Assembly: GCF_030811455.1 (NCBI RefSeq)
Contig: NZ_JAUSQU010000001.1
Span: 1,612,001 to 1,676,000 of the forward strand
Direction: 5' to 3'
DNA: 64,000 nt
Origin: Streptosporangium lutulentum
GTDB lineage: Bacteria > Actinomycetota > Actinomycetes > Streptosporangiales > Streptosporangiaceae
Shown here: positions 54,089 through 63,359 of the stretch, one piece after another
How positions within the stretch are numbered: the first letter of the stretch is position 1
Layout of the letters: every line of letters starts with the position of its first letter
The notes under the pieces: generated by a model
Databases searched by the model: none
What the model was told of the DNA's origin: nothing
The model's input: only the letters and a program-made list of their open reading frames with translations
Position numbers and translations under genes: made by a program

Positions 54089-55042
54089 ATGCGCGCGGTG
54101 TGGTTGAAGGAGTTCGGCGGGCCCGAGGCGCTCGTCGCGGCGGAGACGCCGGATCCGGTGGCAGGGCCCGGGCAGGCGTTGGTCGAGGTGGAGTTCGCCA
54201 ACATCACCTTCGTGGAGACCCAGCTCCGTGCGGGCACCGGGCCGTTCACGGTGGAGTTGCCGATGATTCCGGGCAACGGTGTCGGCGGTGTGGTCACGTC
54301 GGTCGGCACGGAGGCGGACCGGAGGCTGATCGGAAGGCGGGTGGTCAGCGGCACGGGTGGCTCGGGTGGCTATGCCGAGCGTGCCGTGGTGGACGCCGGC
54401 GGGCTCTTCGAGGTGCCGGACGGTATGGAACTCGACACCGCGGTGGCGTTGCTGGCCGACGGGCGCACGGCGATGTCGATGGCCGAGGCGGTCGAGCTGC
54501 GCGCCGGGGAAAGAGTGCTGGTCGAGGCCGCCGCGGGCGGGGTGGGCACCCTGCTGGTCCAGCTCGCGCGGGCGGCCGGAGCCAGGGTCGTCGCGGCGGC
54601 GGGTGGCGCGCGCAAGGTCGGACTGGCGCGCGGCCTGGGCGCCGACGTGGCGGTCGACTACCGGGAGCCGGACTGGACGGAGCGGGTGCGCGAGGCCGTG
54701 GGCGGGGTGGACGTCGTCTTCGACGGGGTCGGCGGCACGATCAGCGGGTCGGCGTTCGGACTGCTCGACCGGGGCGGGCGAATGATCAGTTTCGGGCTCG
54801 CGAGCGGCGAATGGGCGAACGTCTCGGAGGAGGCAGCCGCGGACCGCGGGGTGACGCTGGTGCGGCCGGTGACGACGCCGGAGAAGATGCGTTCACTCAC
54901 CGAGAGAGCGCTGGCCGAGGCGGCGGCCGGACGGTTGCGACCGGTGATCGGGCAGCGGTTCCCCCTGGACCGGGCGGCCGATGCGCACCGGGCCATCCAG
55001 TCGCGGGCCACCGTGGGCAAGACCCTGCTGGAGGTGCGGTGA
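54089..55042 (+). CDS. Quinone-oxidoreductase-like MDR protein without structural zinc
   Basis: 317 residues. MDR fold with the NADPH motif AAAGGVGTLLVQLARAAGA and FDGVGG. No zinc cysteines, so it belongs to the QOR class, which reduces quinones or enones with NADPH. The ATG at 54089 has GAAGGGG upstream. It is convergent with the ThuA gene; a shared hairpin lies between. Confidence 0.88.
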   Translation: MRAVWLKEFGGPEALVAAETPDPVAGPGQALVEVEFANITFVETQLRAGTGPFTVELPMIPGNGVGGVVTSVGTEADRRLIGRRVVSGTGGSGGYAERAVVDAGGLFEVPDGMELDTAVALLADGRTAMSMAEAVELRAGERVLVEAAAGGVGTLLVQLARAAGARVVAAAGGARKVGLARGLGADVAVDYREPDWTERVREAVGGVDVVFDGVGGTISGSAFGLLDRGGRMISFGLASGEWANVSEEAAADRGVTLVRPVTTPEKMRSLTERALAEAAAGRLRPVIGQRFPLDRAADAHRAIQSRATVGKTLLEVR

Positions 55043-55104
55043 CGGGTTCCGGTGTCGTTTCGGTGGCCTGAGGGCGTTGAGGCGACCCGGTTTCATACCG
55101 GTGA

Positions 55105-55138
55105 CCCGGTGCGGCGACGGGGGGCTCGCCGCACCGGG
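55105..55138. terminator. Bidirectional hairpin between convergent genes
   Basis: CCCGGTGCGGCGA (55105-55117) pairs perfectly with 55126-55138 around an eight-base loop, between the ends of the QOR-like and ThuA-type genes. Confidence 0.75.
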
Positions 55139-55166
55139 AGGCCGTGATAGTCGGATCGCGGTCGGA

Positions 55167-56873
55167 CTATTTGGTGATGGTGAAGGTGTCGACGTCGAAC
55201 AGGGAGCCGGTTCCGGTGCTGGTGAAGGCCAGGAACAGCGGCCCGGAGGCCGAGCCGGTCAGGGTGGTCGATACGTTGACGAAGGTGTCCCAGCTACCGG
55301 TGTTGGGCACGTTCACCGACCCCAGGAGGGTGCCGGTGGCCGATCCCGATCGGATCTGAATGGTCCCGCCGGGACCGGCGGAGGAGACGCGGGCGCTGAA
55401 GGCGGTGGCACCGGCGGTGTTGACCGAGGAGTAGCCCGCCCAGTCGCCCCTGTCGATGTAGCCGGCGGTCCTTCCGCCGCTGGCTCCGCCGTGGTCGGCC
55501 GGCTGCACGCCCAGGGTCGAGGTGTAGGCCTCGCCCTCGACGGTCTGGGTGACGGGGCCGGTGCCGCCGAGCTCTTTGATCCGGATGTTGCGGAACGCGA
55601 CGTCGTCACCCGTGCCGTGGTTCTGGATGCCGATGTGCCCCTCCCGCAGGCTGCGGGCCGGGTTGGTGTTGGTGAAGTCGTTGATCCTCGTTCCGTTGAG
55701 GAAGACCTGGAGTCGCTCGCCCTGGACGAGAAGCTCGTAGGTGTTCCACGCGCCCGGCGGGTTCAGCGCCGCGTCCCGGGCGGCGATATCGGCGGACTTG
55801 ACCGCGTAGACGGATCCGGTGGTGCGGTCGGCCGAGTCGGTGGCGTCGATCTGGACTTCGTAGCCCTTGCTCGTGTTGAGCGGGTCGGAGGCGGGAAGGC
55901 CGACGAAGACGCCCGAGTTGTCGTCGCCGGCAAGCTTCCAGTCGAGCTTGAGCGAGTAGGCGGCGAACTTCTTCGCCGAATACCACAGCACGCCCATGCC
56001 CCCGGTGGAGGTGAGGGTGGAGTCGGAGTTGGTGAAGCTGCCCGGCCCGGTCTGCGTCCAGCCGGTGGTCGAGCCGTTGTACAGCGGGGTGTAGCCGGTC
56101 TCCGGGCGGCAGTCGGCCTTCGCCATCCCAGCCGCGTAGCGGATGCCGCCGAGCAGCAGCGTGCGGAAGCCCGGCTCCGCGTAGGAGGCGATGGTGTGGC
56201 CGAGGCCGGTGTAGAACGACCGGCCGGAGGCCACCGGACGGCACCAGGTGATCGGGTGGTCACCCATGTCACCGCCGCTGTAGCTGCCCTCGTCGAGGGT
56301 CTGCAGCACGTGGGCGGTGCTTCGCGGGTTGGTGCGGTAGTTGTACCACTCGTCGCTTCTGGACCAGGTCGGCGCCAGGTGGGCGGTGGCCGCGTGGGCG
56401 CGGTCCTCGGTCTTGACCGTCGCCTGCTGGGGGGCCGGGTGCCCCTTGAACCAGGCGCCGGCGAGGTTGCTGCCGTAGTACGGCCAGTCGTACTCGGTGT
56501 CGGCGGCGGCGTGGACGCCGAAATAGCCGCCTCCGCCGTTGACGTAGCTCTCGAAGGCGGCCTGCTGGGTGTTGTTGAGCACGTCACCGGTGGTGCTGAG
56601 GAACACCACGGCCTTGTACTGCGCGAGGTTGCCCGTGGTGAAGGCCGCGGCGTCCTCGGTGGCGGTGACGGTGAAGTTGTTGGCCGCGCCCAGATCGCGG
56701 ATGGTCTGGATGCCGGTGGGGATCGCGTCGTGCCGGAAGCCGGCCGTCTTGGAGAAGACCAGCACCTTGTAGGCGGGGTCGGCGGCCTGTGCGGCCGTCG
56801 GGACGAGCACGGTCGCGGCGACCAGTGTGGCCGCGCCCATGGCCGTGAGCCCGCGTCGTAAGAGGCTCCGCAT
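55167..56873 (-). CDS. Secreted ThuA-like / DUF1080 / CBM6-like multidomain protein
   Basis: 568 residues: a signal peptide (to about AAQAAD), a ThuA-like glutamine-amidotransferase-fold domain (VLVFSKTAGFRHDAIPTGI ... GGGGYFGVHAAADTEYDWPYY), a DUF1080/3-keto-disaccharide-hydrolase-like lectin domain (near LKLDWKLAGDDNSGVFVGLP) and a C-terminal CBM6-like module. Such combinations occur in sugar oxidation/3-keto-sugar pathways outside the cell. It is 60 bases downstream of the sugar dehydrogenase gene on the same strand and shares that gene's C-terminal module. Confidence 0.85.
   Translation of the reverse strand: MRSLLRRGLTAMGAATLVAATVLVPTAAQAADPAYKVLVFSKTAGFRHDAIPTGIQTIRDLGAANNFTVTATEDAAAFTTGNLAQYKAVVFLSTTGDVLNNTQQAAFESYVNGGGGYFGVHAAADTEYDWPYYGSNLAGAWFKGHPAPQQATVKTEDRAHAATAHLAPTWSRSDEWYNYRTNPRSTAHVLQTLDEGSYSGGDMGDHPITWCRPVASGRSFYTGLGHTIASYAEPGFRTLLLGGIRYAAGMAKADCRPETGYTPLYNGSTTGWTQTGPGSFTNSDSTLTSTGGMGVLWYSAKKFAAYSLKLDWKLAGDDNSGVFVGLPASDPLNTSKGYEVQIDATDSADRTTGSVYAVKSADIAARDAALNPPGAWNTYELLVQGERLQVFLNGTRINDFTNTNPARSLREGHIGIQNHGTGDDVAFRNIRIKELGGTGPVTQTVEGEAYTSTLGVQPADHGGASGGRTAGYIDRGDWAGYSSVNTAGATAFSARVSSAGPGGTIQIRSGSATGTLLGSVNVPNTGSWDTFVNVSTTLTGSASGPLFLAFTSTGTGSLFDVDTFTITK
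55170..55553 (-). repeat. CBM6-like module, copy 1 (near-identical to 56937-57313)
   Basis: The last about 125 codons of this gene and of the upstream gene differ at only a few positions (for example GGR/GGK, YID/YVD, VPNT/VANT). The underlying DNA is also nearly the same over about 370 bases, so it is a recent duplication or gene conversion. Confidence 0.85.
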
Positions 56874-56932
56874 GGCTGTCCTTTCGTCCGTGGTGCCCGG
56901 TGCGGCGGGGACCCGTCGCACCGGGATCCGCG

Positions 56933-59857
56933 TCACTTGGTGATGGTGAGGGTGTCCACGTCGAGCAGAGCCCCGGAGCCGCCGGTGAAGGACAGGAACA
57001 GAGCTCCGGAGGCCGACCCGGTCAGCGTGGTCGAGACGTTGACGAAGGTGTCCCAGCTACCGGTGTTCGCGACGTTCACCGACCCCAGGAGGGTGCCGGT
57101 GGCCGAGCCCGATCGGATCTGGATGGTGCCGCCGGGACCGCCGGAGGAGACGCGGGCGCTGAAGGCGGTGGCGCCGGCGGTGTTGACCGAGGAGTAGCCG
57201 GCCCAGTCGCCGTTGTCGACGTATCCGGCGGTCTTGCCGCCGCTGGCCCCGGCGTGGTCGGCCGGCTGCACGCCCAGGGTGGAGGTGTAGGCCTCGCCCT
57301 CGACGGTCTGGGTGGTGCCGCCGGTGCCGGTGCCGAAGGTGAAGGCGTCCAGGTCGAACAGGTTGCCCTGGCCGGTCACACCCTTGAACACCAGGAACAG
57401 GGTGGTGGTGCCGGAGGGGGCGTTGGTGATGTTCGCGTTGACGTTGACGAAGGTGTCCCAGCTACCGGTGACCGGTACGGTCGCCGTGCCGAGCAGGGTG
57501 CCGGTGGCCGAGCCCGCCCGCACCTCGATGGTGCCGCCCACCCCGCCGGAGGAGACCCGTGCCGTGAACGTCCTGGCGTTGCCCAGCGCGTAGGGCTGGA
57601 AGGAGATCCAGTCACCGTTGTCGACGAACCCCGCGGTCTTGGCGCCTTCGGCGGGGCCGTGGTCGGCGATCTGGATGCCGGACTGGGCGCCGAAGTGCTC
57701 GGCCTGGCGGTGACGGGGCTGCAGGGTGCGGATGCTGTGCGTGGTCAGGCCGGCCGCGTCGGTGTACTCGGCGTCGAGGACGCCGTAGACGTTGGCGGCG
57801 GAGTCGTGCTCACCGTCGATGGGAACCGCGATGCTTCCGGTGCATCCGTTCTTGGAGGTGATGGAGTGGCGGTGGCTGTCGTGACCCAGCAGGTAGGTGA
57901 CCTTGACCTTGGTGCAGTCGATGGCTCCGTCCTCGGGGTCGGTGACGTTGACCGTGAAGGGCACGGTGTCACCGAAGGAGAACAGCTGCCCCTCGGCAGG
58001 CGTGGTGAACGTCACGGTGGGCGCGGTGTTGCCGACGGTCACGATGACGCTCGCGGTCGCGGTCAGCCCGGCCGAGTCGGTGACGGTCAGCGTCGGGGTG
58101 TAGGTGCCGTTGGTGTTGTAGGTGTAGGTCGGGTTGGCCGCGGTGGAGGTGCCGCCGTCGCCGAACCTCCACGAGTAGGTCAGCGCGCCGCCCTCGGGGT
58201 CGGAGCTGCCGGCCGAGGAGAAGGTGACCGCCAGGGGCCTGGGACCGGAGGTCTTGTTGGCCGCGACCTTGGCGATCGGGTTGCGGTTGGTACCCGCGAG
58301 ATACTCCACCCGGTAAAGGGCCTGGTTGTCGCTGCCGGTGCCGTAGTCGAGCACATACAGCGCGCCCTCGGGACCGAAGGCCATGTCCATCACCTGGGTG
58401 CCGGTCCAGGGGAAGTCCTCGATCACGCCGGGGGCGCCGTCACCCTTCACCTCGATCGCCTTGATCCATCTGCGGCCCAGCTCACCGGCGAAGTAGCGGC
58501 CGTCGAGGGAGGCGGGGAACTTGACGTTCGATTCGAGATCGGCGTCGTAGCGGTAGACCGGTCCGCCCATCGGGGATTCGGAGCCGCCGCCGAACTCCGG
58601 CGGGGTGCCGGCCTCGCCGCCGTAGCGGATCCAGCTCGGCTTGGCCGGGGGCAGCGTGGTCAGGCCGGTGTTGCGGAAGGAGTTGTTGGTCGGGCCGCCG
58701 GCGCAGTCGTACTTGGCCGCGGACGGGCCGGAGGGGAAGGTGTATTCGTTATAGGTCTCGGCGGTGGTGTTGGTGCCGGTGCAGTACGGCCAGCCGTAGT
58801 TGCCCGGGGCGGTGATCCGGTCGAATTCGACCTGGCCGCCGGGGCCGCGGCCCGGGTCGGCGCCGCCGGCGTCGGGGCCGTAGTCGCCGAGGTAGACGAT
58901 GCCGGTGGGCTTGTCCACCGACATGCGGAACGGGTTGCGGAAGCCCATCGCGTAGATCTCGGGGCGGGTCTTGGCGGTGCCGGGCGGGAACAGGTTGCCG
59001 GCCGGGACGGTGTAGGTGCCGTCGGGCTGGGGTTTGATCCGCAGGAGTTTGCCGCGCAGGTCGTTGGTGTTGCCCGAGGAGCGCTGGGCGTCGAACTGGG
59101 GGTTGCGGTCGGTGCGCTCGTCGATGGGGGTGTAGGAGTTGGACTCGAACGGGTTGGTGTCGTCGCCGGTGGTCAGGTAGAGGTTGCCGGCCGCGTCGAA
59201 GTCGATGTCGCCGCCCACGTGGCAGCACTGGCCTCGGTCGTTGGGCACCTCCAGGACGACTTTCTCGCTGGCCAGGTCCAGGGTGTCGTCGGTTTTGAGG
59301 GTGAACCGCGACAGGTTCAGGTGGCCTTTCCAGGCGTTGAAGGTGGCCGCGGTGCCGCTGGTGGGGGCGTCCCCGTCGGGAGTGGACAACCGGGGGGAGT
59401 AGTACAGGTAGACGTGGCGGTTGGTGGCGAAGTTCGGGTCGGCCGCGACGCCCTGCAGGCCTTCCTCGTCGTGGGTGTAGACGTTGAGCTTGCCCGCGAC
59501 CTTGGTCACGCCGGCCGCGGTGGTGATCCGGACTGTGCCGTCGCGGGCGGTGTGCACCACCGAGCGGTTGGGCAGCACGGCCAGTGACATGGCCTCACCG
59601 AGCTTGGCCCCGCCGACGGCCAGCTGAACCTGCTGGTAGTCCGCGGGAGGGATGACGGCCGCAGCGGCGGCCGCGGCCGACGTGGCCGCGTGACCCGCAT
59701 GACCCGCGTGGGCCGCCAGGCCCGTCTGACCGAGGGCGGCGGTGTAGGCCACGGGGGCGGTGGGGGAGGTGTACGTCGCGTTGAGCACCACGCCGCCGGC
59801 CGCGGCCAGCAACATCGTGGCGAACATTCGGGCCCAGGGCCGCGAACGTGGAGACAT
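56933..59857 (-). CDS. Secreted PQQ-type glucose/sorbosone dehydrogenase with PKD and two CBM6-like modules
   Basis: 974 residues. After a signal peptide and an Ala/His-rich stretch comes a six-bladed GSDH propeller: TRDGTV-like TARDGTVRITT, HDEEGLQGVAADPNF, HVGGDIDFDAAGNLYLTTGDD and AMGFRNPFRMSVD. A PKD domain (about 570-650: PLAVTFSSAGSSDPEGG) follows, then a second beta domain and two CBM6-like modules. GSDH members oxidise sugars with PQQ; many bacterial ones have unknown substrates. ATG 59857 precedes the signal peptide. The neighbouring ROK regulator at 60158 is divergent and may control it. Confidence 0.88.
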   Translation of the reverse strand: MSPRSRPWARMFATMLLAAAGGVVLNATYTSPTAPVAYTAALGQTGLAAHAGHAGHAATSAAAAAAAVIPPADYQQVQLAVGGAKLGEAMSLAVLPNRSVVHTARDGTVRITTAAGVTKVAGKLNVYTHDEEGLQGVAADPNFATNRHVYLYYSPRLSTPDGDAPTSGTAATFNAWKGHLNLSRFTLKTDDTLDLASEKVVLEVPNDRGQCCHVGGDIDFDAAGNLYLTTGDDTNPFESNSYTPIDERTDRNPQFDAQRSSGNTNDLRGKLLRIKPQPDGTYTVPAGNLFPPGTAKTRPEIYAMGFRNPFRMSVDKPTGIVYLGDYGPDAGGADPGRGPGGQVEFDRITAPGNYGWPYCTGTNTTAETYNEYTFPSGPSAAKYDCAGGPTNNSFRNTGLTTLPPAKPSWIRYGGEAGTPPEFGGGSESPMGGPVYRYDADLESNVKFPASLDGRYFAGELGRRWIKAIEVKGDGAPGVIEDFPWTGTQVMDMAFGPEGALYVLDYGTGSDNQALYRVEYLAGTNRNPIAKVAANKTSGPRPLAVTFSSAGSSDPEGGALTYSWRFGDGGTSTAANPTYTYNTNGTYTPTLTVTDSAGLTATASVIVTVGNTAPTVTFTTPAEGQLFSFGDTVPFTVNVTDPEDGAIDCTKVKVTYLLGHDSHRHSITSKNGCTGSIAVPIDGEHDSAANVYGVLDAEYTDAAGLTTHSIRTLQPRHRQAEHFGAQSGIQIADHGPAEGAKTAGFVDNGDWISFQPYALGNARTFTARVSSGGVGGTIEVRAGSATGTLLGTATVPVTGSWDTFVNVNANITNAPSGTTTLFLVFKGVTGQGNLFDLDAFTFGTGTGGTTQTVEGEAYTSTLGVQPADHAGASGGKTAGYVDNGDWAGYSSVNTAGATAFSARVSSGGPGGTIQIRSGSATGTLLGSVNVANTGSWDTFVNVSTTLTGSASGALFLSFTGGSGALLDVDTLTITK
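56937..57313 (-). repeat. CBM6-like module, copy 2
   Basis: Near-identical counterpart of 55170-55553, about 1.76 kb away in direct orientation. A third, more diverged module of the same fold lies at 57315-57700 within the same gene. Confidence 0.85.
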
Positions 59858-60077
59858 GAGGAAATCCCTTCCTGACCTGGGGGTTAAGTCAGGCAAGGCG
59901 CGCGCCGCCGCGCTGATTGCCGTGGTGCCTTTATTTGTCTCGGATAGCAATTAATTGGCTTTGTAACACGAGGATGACAGGTTGCGCACCCCTGAGTCAG
60001 GTAACGAATTAGCAACCGGCGATTCCGTCGCAGGTGGGCGAAAAAAACGTGCAGGGTTACGAAAACGTTACGTGGAG

Positions 60078-60089
60078 CGAAACGTTTCG
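60078..60089. promoter_or_regulatory. Palindromic operator CGAAACGTTTCG
   Basis: A perfect 12-bp palindrome in the 300-bp divergent gap (59858-60157) between the sugar dehydrogenase and ROK genes. A near copy (CGAAAACGTTACG) begins about 19 bases earlier. The AACGTT core is typical of sugar-responsive LacI-type repressors. The ROK protein may or may not be the binder. Confidence 0.5.
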
Positions 60090-60157
60090 ACACTTGTGCC
60101 CCACCTATCGGACACCTTTAATTCGGCGAGGCATGCAAATTAATTCAGGAGCGTGAC

Positions 60158-61471
60158 GTGCAACACGGCCGGGGCGGTGGTTGGAACGGCGACCAGAAGG
60201 GTTCGGCCAGGTCAGTGGGTATTCCCGCGGACCAGGCCACCGTGCGCCGATCCAACCTCTCCCTCGTGCTGCGCCACGTGAGCGAGCGAGGATCGCGGTC
60301 GAGATCACTCGTCGCCGCGGAGACGGGCCTCAACAAGACCACGGTCACCAGCCTCGTCGGAGAGCTGGTGGCACGCGGGCTGATCAAGGAGATCGGGCCG
60401 CAGCACGCGGGTGCCGTCGGTCGTCCAGGTCTCGCCCTCGCCTTGGACGGCTCCGGCGTGGGAGCGCTGGGTACGGAGGTCAACGTCGACTACGTCGCGG
60501 CCTTCGCCACCGACGTGGCCGGCCGGGTGCTCATCGACCGCCGGGTCGGCTTCGACGCGACGGGCGGCGGCCCTGAGCGCTCGCTCGACGAACTGGCAAG
60601 AACGATCAAGGAGGCTGTGGCCGAACTCGACCTGCTCGGCGTCACCCTCGCCGGAATCACCGTGGCGGTGCCCGGCCTCATCGACTCCGCCACCGGGATC
60701 GTCGAGGTCGCACCCAACCTCGGCTGGTACGGCGTGCCGGTCGCCAAGGTGCTCTCCAAGGCGGGCGTCGCACCGAACGTGCCGATCACCGTGGACAACG
60801 ACGCGAACCTCGCCGCACTGGCGGAGTTCACCGCGGGAGTCGCGGCGGGCACCTCCGACCTCGTCTACCTGACGGGTGAGGTGGGTGTCGGCGGCGGTGT
60901 CATCGCGGGTGGACGGCTGCTGGGCGGTGCGGACGGTTTCGCCGGCGAGGTGGGGCACGTGATGGTGGACCCATCGGGCGAGCGGTGCGGTTGCGGCCGG
61001 ATCGGCTGCTGGGAGACGAAGGTCGGCCTTGCGGCGCTGGTCCGGATGGTCACCCCGGAACGCGCCTACGGTGTCGGTGACGGAGTGGTGCGCGACCCGG
61101 AGGAACGGCTGGCCGAGATAGAGCTGCGACAGGCCGCGGGCGACCGCCGGGTCGACGCGGCCGTCATCGAGGTCGGTCGCTGGCTCGGACGCGGCGCGGC
61201 CACGCTGGTCAACCTGTTCAACCCGCGGGTGATCGTCATCGGCGGCTACTTCGCCAGACTCGCGGAGCAGATCATCCCCGTCGCGCAGACCGAGCTGAAA
61301 CGACTGGGCGTCGCGGGATCGGCCTCCCGCTGCACCTTCGTCGCCTCCGACCTCGGCTTCGGCGCGGCCTCACGGGGCGCCGCCGGGATGGTCGTCGAAC
61401 GGGTGCTCTCCGACCCCACCTCCATCGACATCCGCCACGTGGTGACCTCAAGACCAGGGGAGGAGCGCTGA
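60158..61471 (+). CDS. ROK-family transcriptional regulator
   Basis: 437 residues. The N-terminal winged helix (RRSNLSLVLRHVSERG, LNKTTVTSLVGELVARG) precedes a ROK sugar-kinase-fold domain: ITVAVPGLIDSATG, VDNDANLAALAEF and the zinc motif CGCGRIGCWETKVG. ROK regulators such as NagC or XylR bind sugars. The GTG at 60158 has AGGAG six bases upstream. It precedes a ribose/xylose-type ABC operon and probably represses it. Confidence 0.92.
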   Translation: MQHGRGGGWNGDQKGSARSVGIPADQATVRRSNLSLVLRHVSERGSRSRSLVAAETGLNKTTVTSLVGELVARGLIKEIGPQHAGAVGRPGLALALDGSGVGALGTEVNVDYVAAFATDVAGRVLIDRRVGFDATGGGPERSLDELARTIKEAVAELDLLGVTLAGITVAVPGLIDSATGIVEVAPNLGWYGVPVAKVLSKAGVAPNVPITVDNDANLAALAEFTAGVAAGTSDLVYLTGEVGVGGGVIAGGRLLGGADGFAGEVGHVMVDPSGERCGCGRIGCWETKVGLAALVRMVTPERAYGVGDGVVRDPEERLAEIELRQAAGDRRVDAAVIEVGRWLGRGAATLVNLFNPRVIVIGGYFARLAEQIIPVAQTELKRLGVAGSASRCTFVASDLGFGAASRGAAGMVVERVLSDPTSIDIRHVVTSRPGEER

Positions 61472-61524
61472 TCGAGTGCCGCAAGGCGTTCCCCGCTTGA
61501 GCCGATGAGACCACCGGACCCACA

Positions 61525-61643
61525 AGACCACTGAATCGGCAGATCCGCCGGACCTATGAGACCACTGAATCGGCAGACCCATCGGACCGGCGAAACCGTC
61601 GGACCGGCGGATCCGCCGGACCTACGAGACCACTGAATCTCGG
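61525..61643. repeat. Three copies of AGACCACTGAATC between ROK and ABC genes
   Basis: AGACCACTGAATC occurs near 61525, 61559 and 61627. Two copies are followed by GGCAGA, and two are preceded by GATCCGCCGGACCTA(T/C)G. The repeats fill the 344-bp gap before the ABC ATPase gene; they may be regulator half-sites or a small decayed tandem array. Confidence 0.6.
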
Positions 61644-61815
61644 TGGAGGGCCAGTGCCCGACCACCCCCGATACCCCCGTCCGTCCGGTTGACCCGGATA
61701 CGTGACGGAGCCGTTCCCGCCGACCTCGGTTCCGATGCGGTGGTGCCGCTTCGAGTCGCCGGACGGACGGGTCCCCCCATCCTGAAACCAGCTGGACATG
61801 ATCCAGGAGGCTCTC

Positions 61816-63359
61816 ATGTCGGAGTCACCCCCCGACCCCATACCCCTGCTGTTGATGCGGGGGATCGTTAAGCAGTTTCCCGGTGTGCGTGCGCTGGACG
61901 GCGTCGACCTGGAGGTGTTGCCCGGTGAGGTGCACTGCCTGCTGGGCCAGAACGGCGCGGGAAAATCCACGCTGATCAAAGTGCTGGCCGGGGCGCATCA
62001 ACCCGACGAGGGCACGATCACGCTGGGCGGGGAGGCGGTGCGGCTGTCGTCGCCGACCGCGGCGATCAAGCTGGGGATCTCCACCATCTACCAGGAGCTG
62101 GACCTGGTCGACGGGCTGAGCGTGGCCGAGAACATCTTCTTGGGCCATGAGATGGCCCGGCTGGGATTCGTCAGCCGCGGCGAGGCCAACCGGGCGGCGC
62201 GCGGGTTGCTGGAGCGGCTGGGGCACGGGGAGATCCGGCCGAACACCGAGGTGGGCCGGCTGTCGCCGGCGGCCAAGCAGGTGGTGAGCATGGCGCGGGC
62301 GTTGTCGCATGACACCCGGTTGATCATCATGGATGAGCCGTCGGCGGCGTTGGCTCATGACGAGGTGGGCAACCTGTTTCGGATCATCCGGGAGTTGACC
62401 GCGCAACGGGTGGCGGTGGTGTACATCTCGCATCGGCTGGAGGAGATCCGCGAGATCGGGGATCGGGTGACGGTGCTCAAGGACGGGCGGACCGCGGCGG
62501 TGGGGTTGCCGGCCAAGACGACGCCGACCGCGCAGGTGGTGGCGTTGATGACCGGCCGCAATGTGGAGTATGTGTTCCCGCCGCGCCGCCCCGCCCCCGC
62601 AGCGGGAGCGGAGGAGAGCACCGGTGGGGGTGAGCCGGTGTTGCGGGTGCGGGATCTGACGGTGCCGGGGGTGTTCGCCGGGGTGTCGTTCGAGGTGGCG
62701 GCCGGGGAGATCGTGGGGTTGGCCGGGTTGGTCGGGTCGGGCCGCTCGGAGATCATCGAGGCGATTTACGGGGCGCGCCGGTTTTCCGGGTCGGTGGTGT
62801 TGGAGGGTGGCCGGTGGGCCGGGGCGGTACGTCTGGGGCGGTGCGCCGGGGGATGGGGTTGGCGCCGGAGGAGCGTAAGGCGCAGGCGTTGCTGCTGGAT
62901 CAGAGTGTGACGCGCAATATCAGCCTGGCGAGTTTGGGCCGGTATTCGCGGTGGGGGTGGATGGATCGGCGGGCGGAGGCGGCCGAGGCGGCGGAGTTGG
63001 TGGCGGCGTTGGATATCCGCCCGGCGGATCCGGAGCGGCCGATCAAGACGTTGTCGGGGGGTAATCAGCAAAAGGCGGTGCTGGCGCGGTGGTTGGTCAA
63101 CGGGCGGCGGTTGTTGTTGCTGGATGAGCCGACGCGGGGGGTGGATGTCGGGGCGCGGGCGGAGTTGTATGCGGTGGTGCGGCGGTTGGCCGATACGGGG
63201 GTGGGGGTGTTGCTGGTTTCCAGTGAGGTGCCGGAGGTGTTGGGGTTGGCCGATCGGGTGTTGGTGATCCGGGAGGGTCGGATCATTCATCGGGCGGCGG
63301 CGGCGGAGCTGGACGAACATCGGGTACTCGACATGATCATGGAGGGGAGTGCGCTGTGA
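61816..63359 (+). pseudogene. Ribose/xylose-type ABC importer ATPase with an internal frameshift
   Basis: Two fused ABC domains, as in RbsA/XylG (about 510 codons in all). Domain 1: Walker A GQNGAGKST, LSPAAKQVV signature and Walker B LIIMDEPSA. Domain 2: LVGSGRSEI and, after the frame break, LSGGNQQKAVLARWL and LLLDEPTRGVD. Near 62812-62840 the frame moves by one base: the first frame (61816 on) runs into nonsense and stops at 62910, and the second carries on to 63359. This fits a single-base deletion. It could be a real mutation or a sequencing error in a G-rich stretch. AGGAGG precedes ATG 61816. The permease overlaps as GTGA. Confidence 0.8.

Noticed and set aside
56900-59587. 895-codon plus-strand frame opposite the sugar dehydrogenase
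   Set aside because: G/V/D-rich low-complexity antisense frame; the minus strand shows propeller, PKD and CBM6-like domains.
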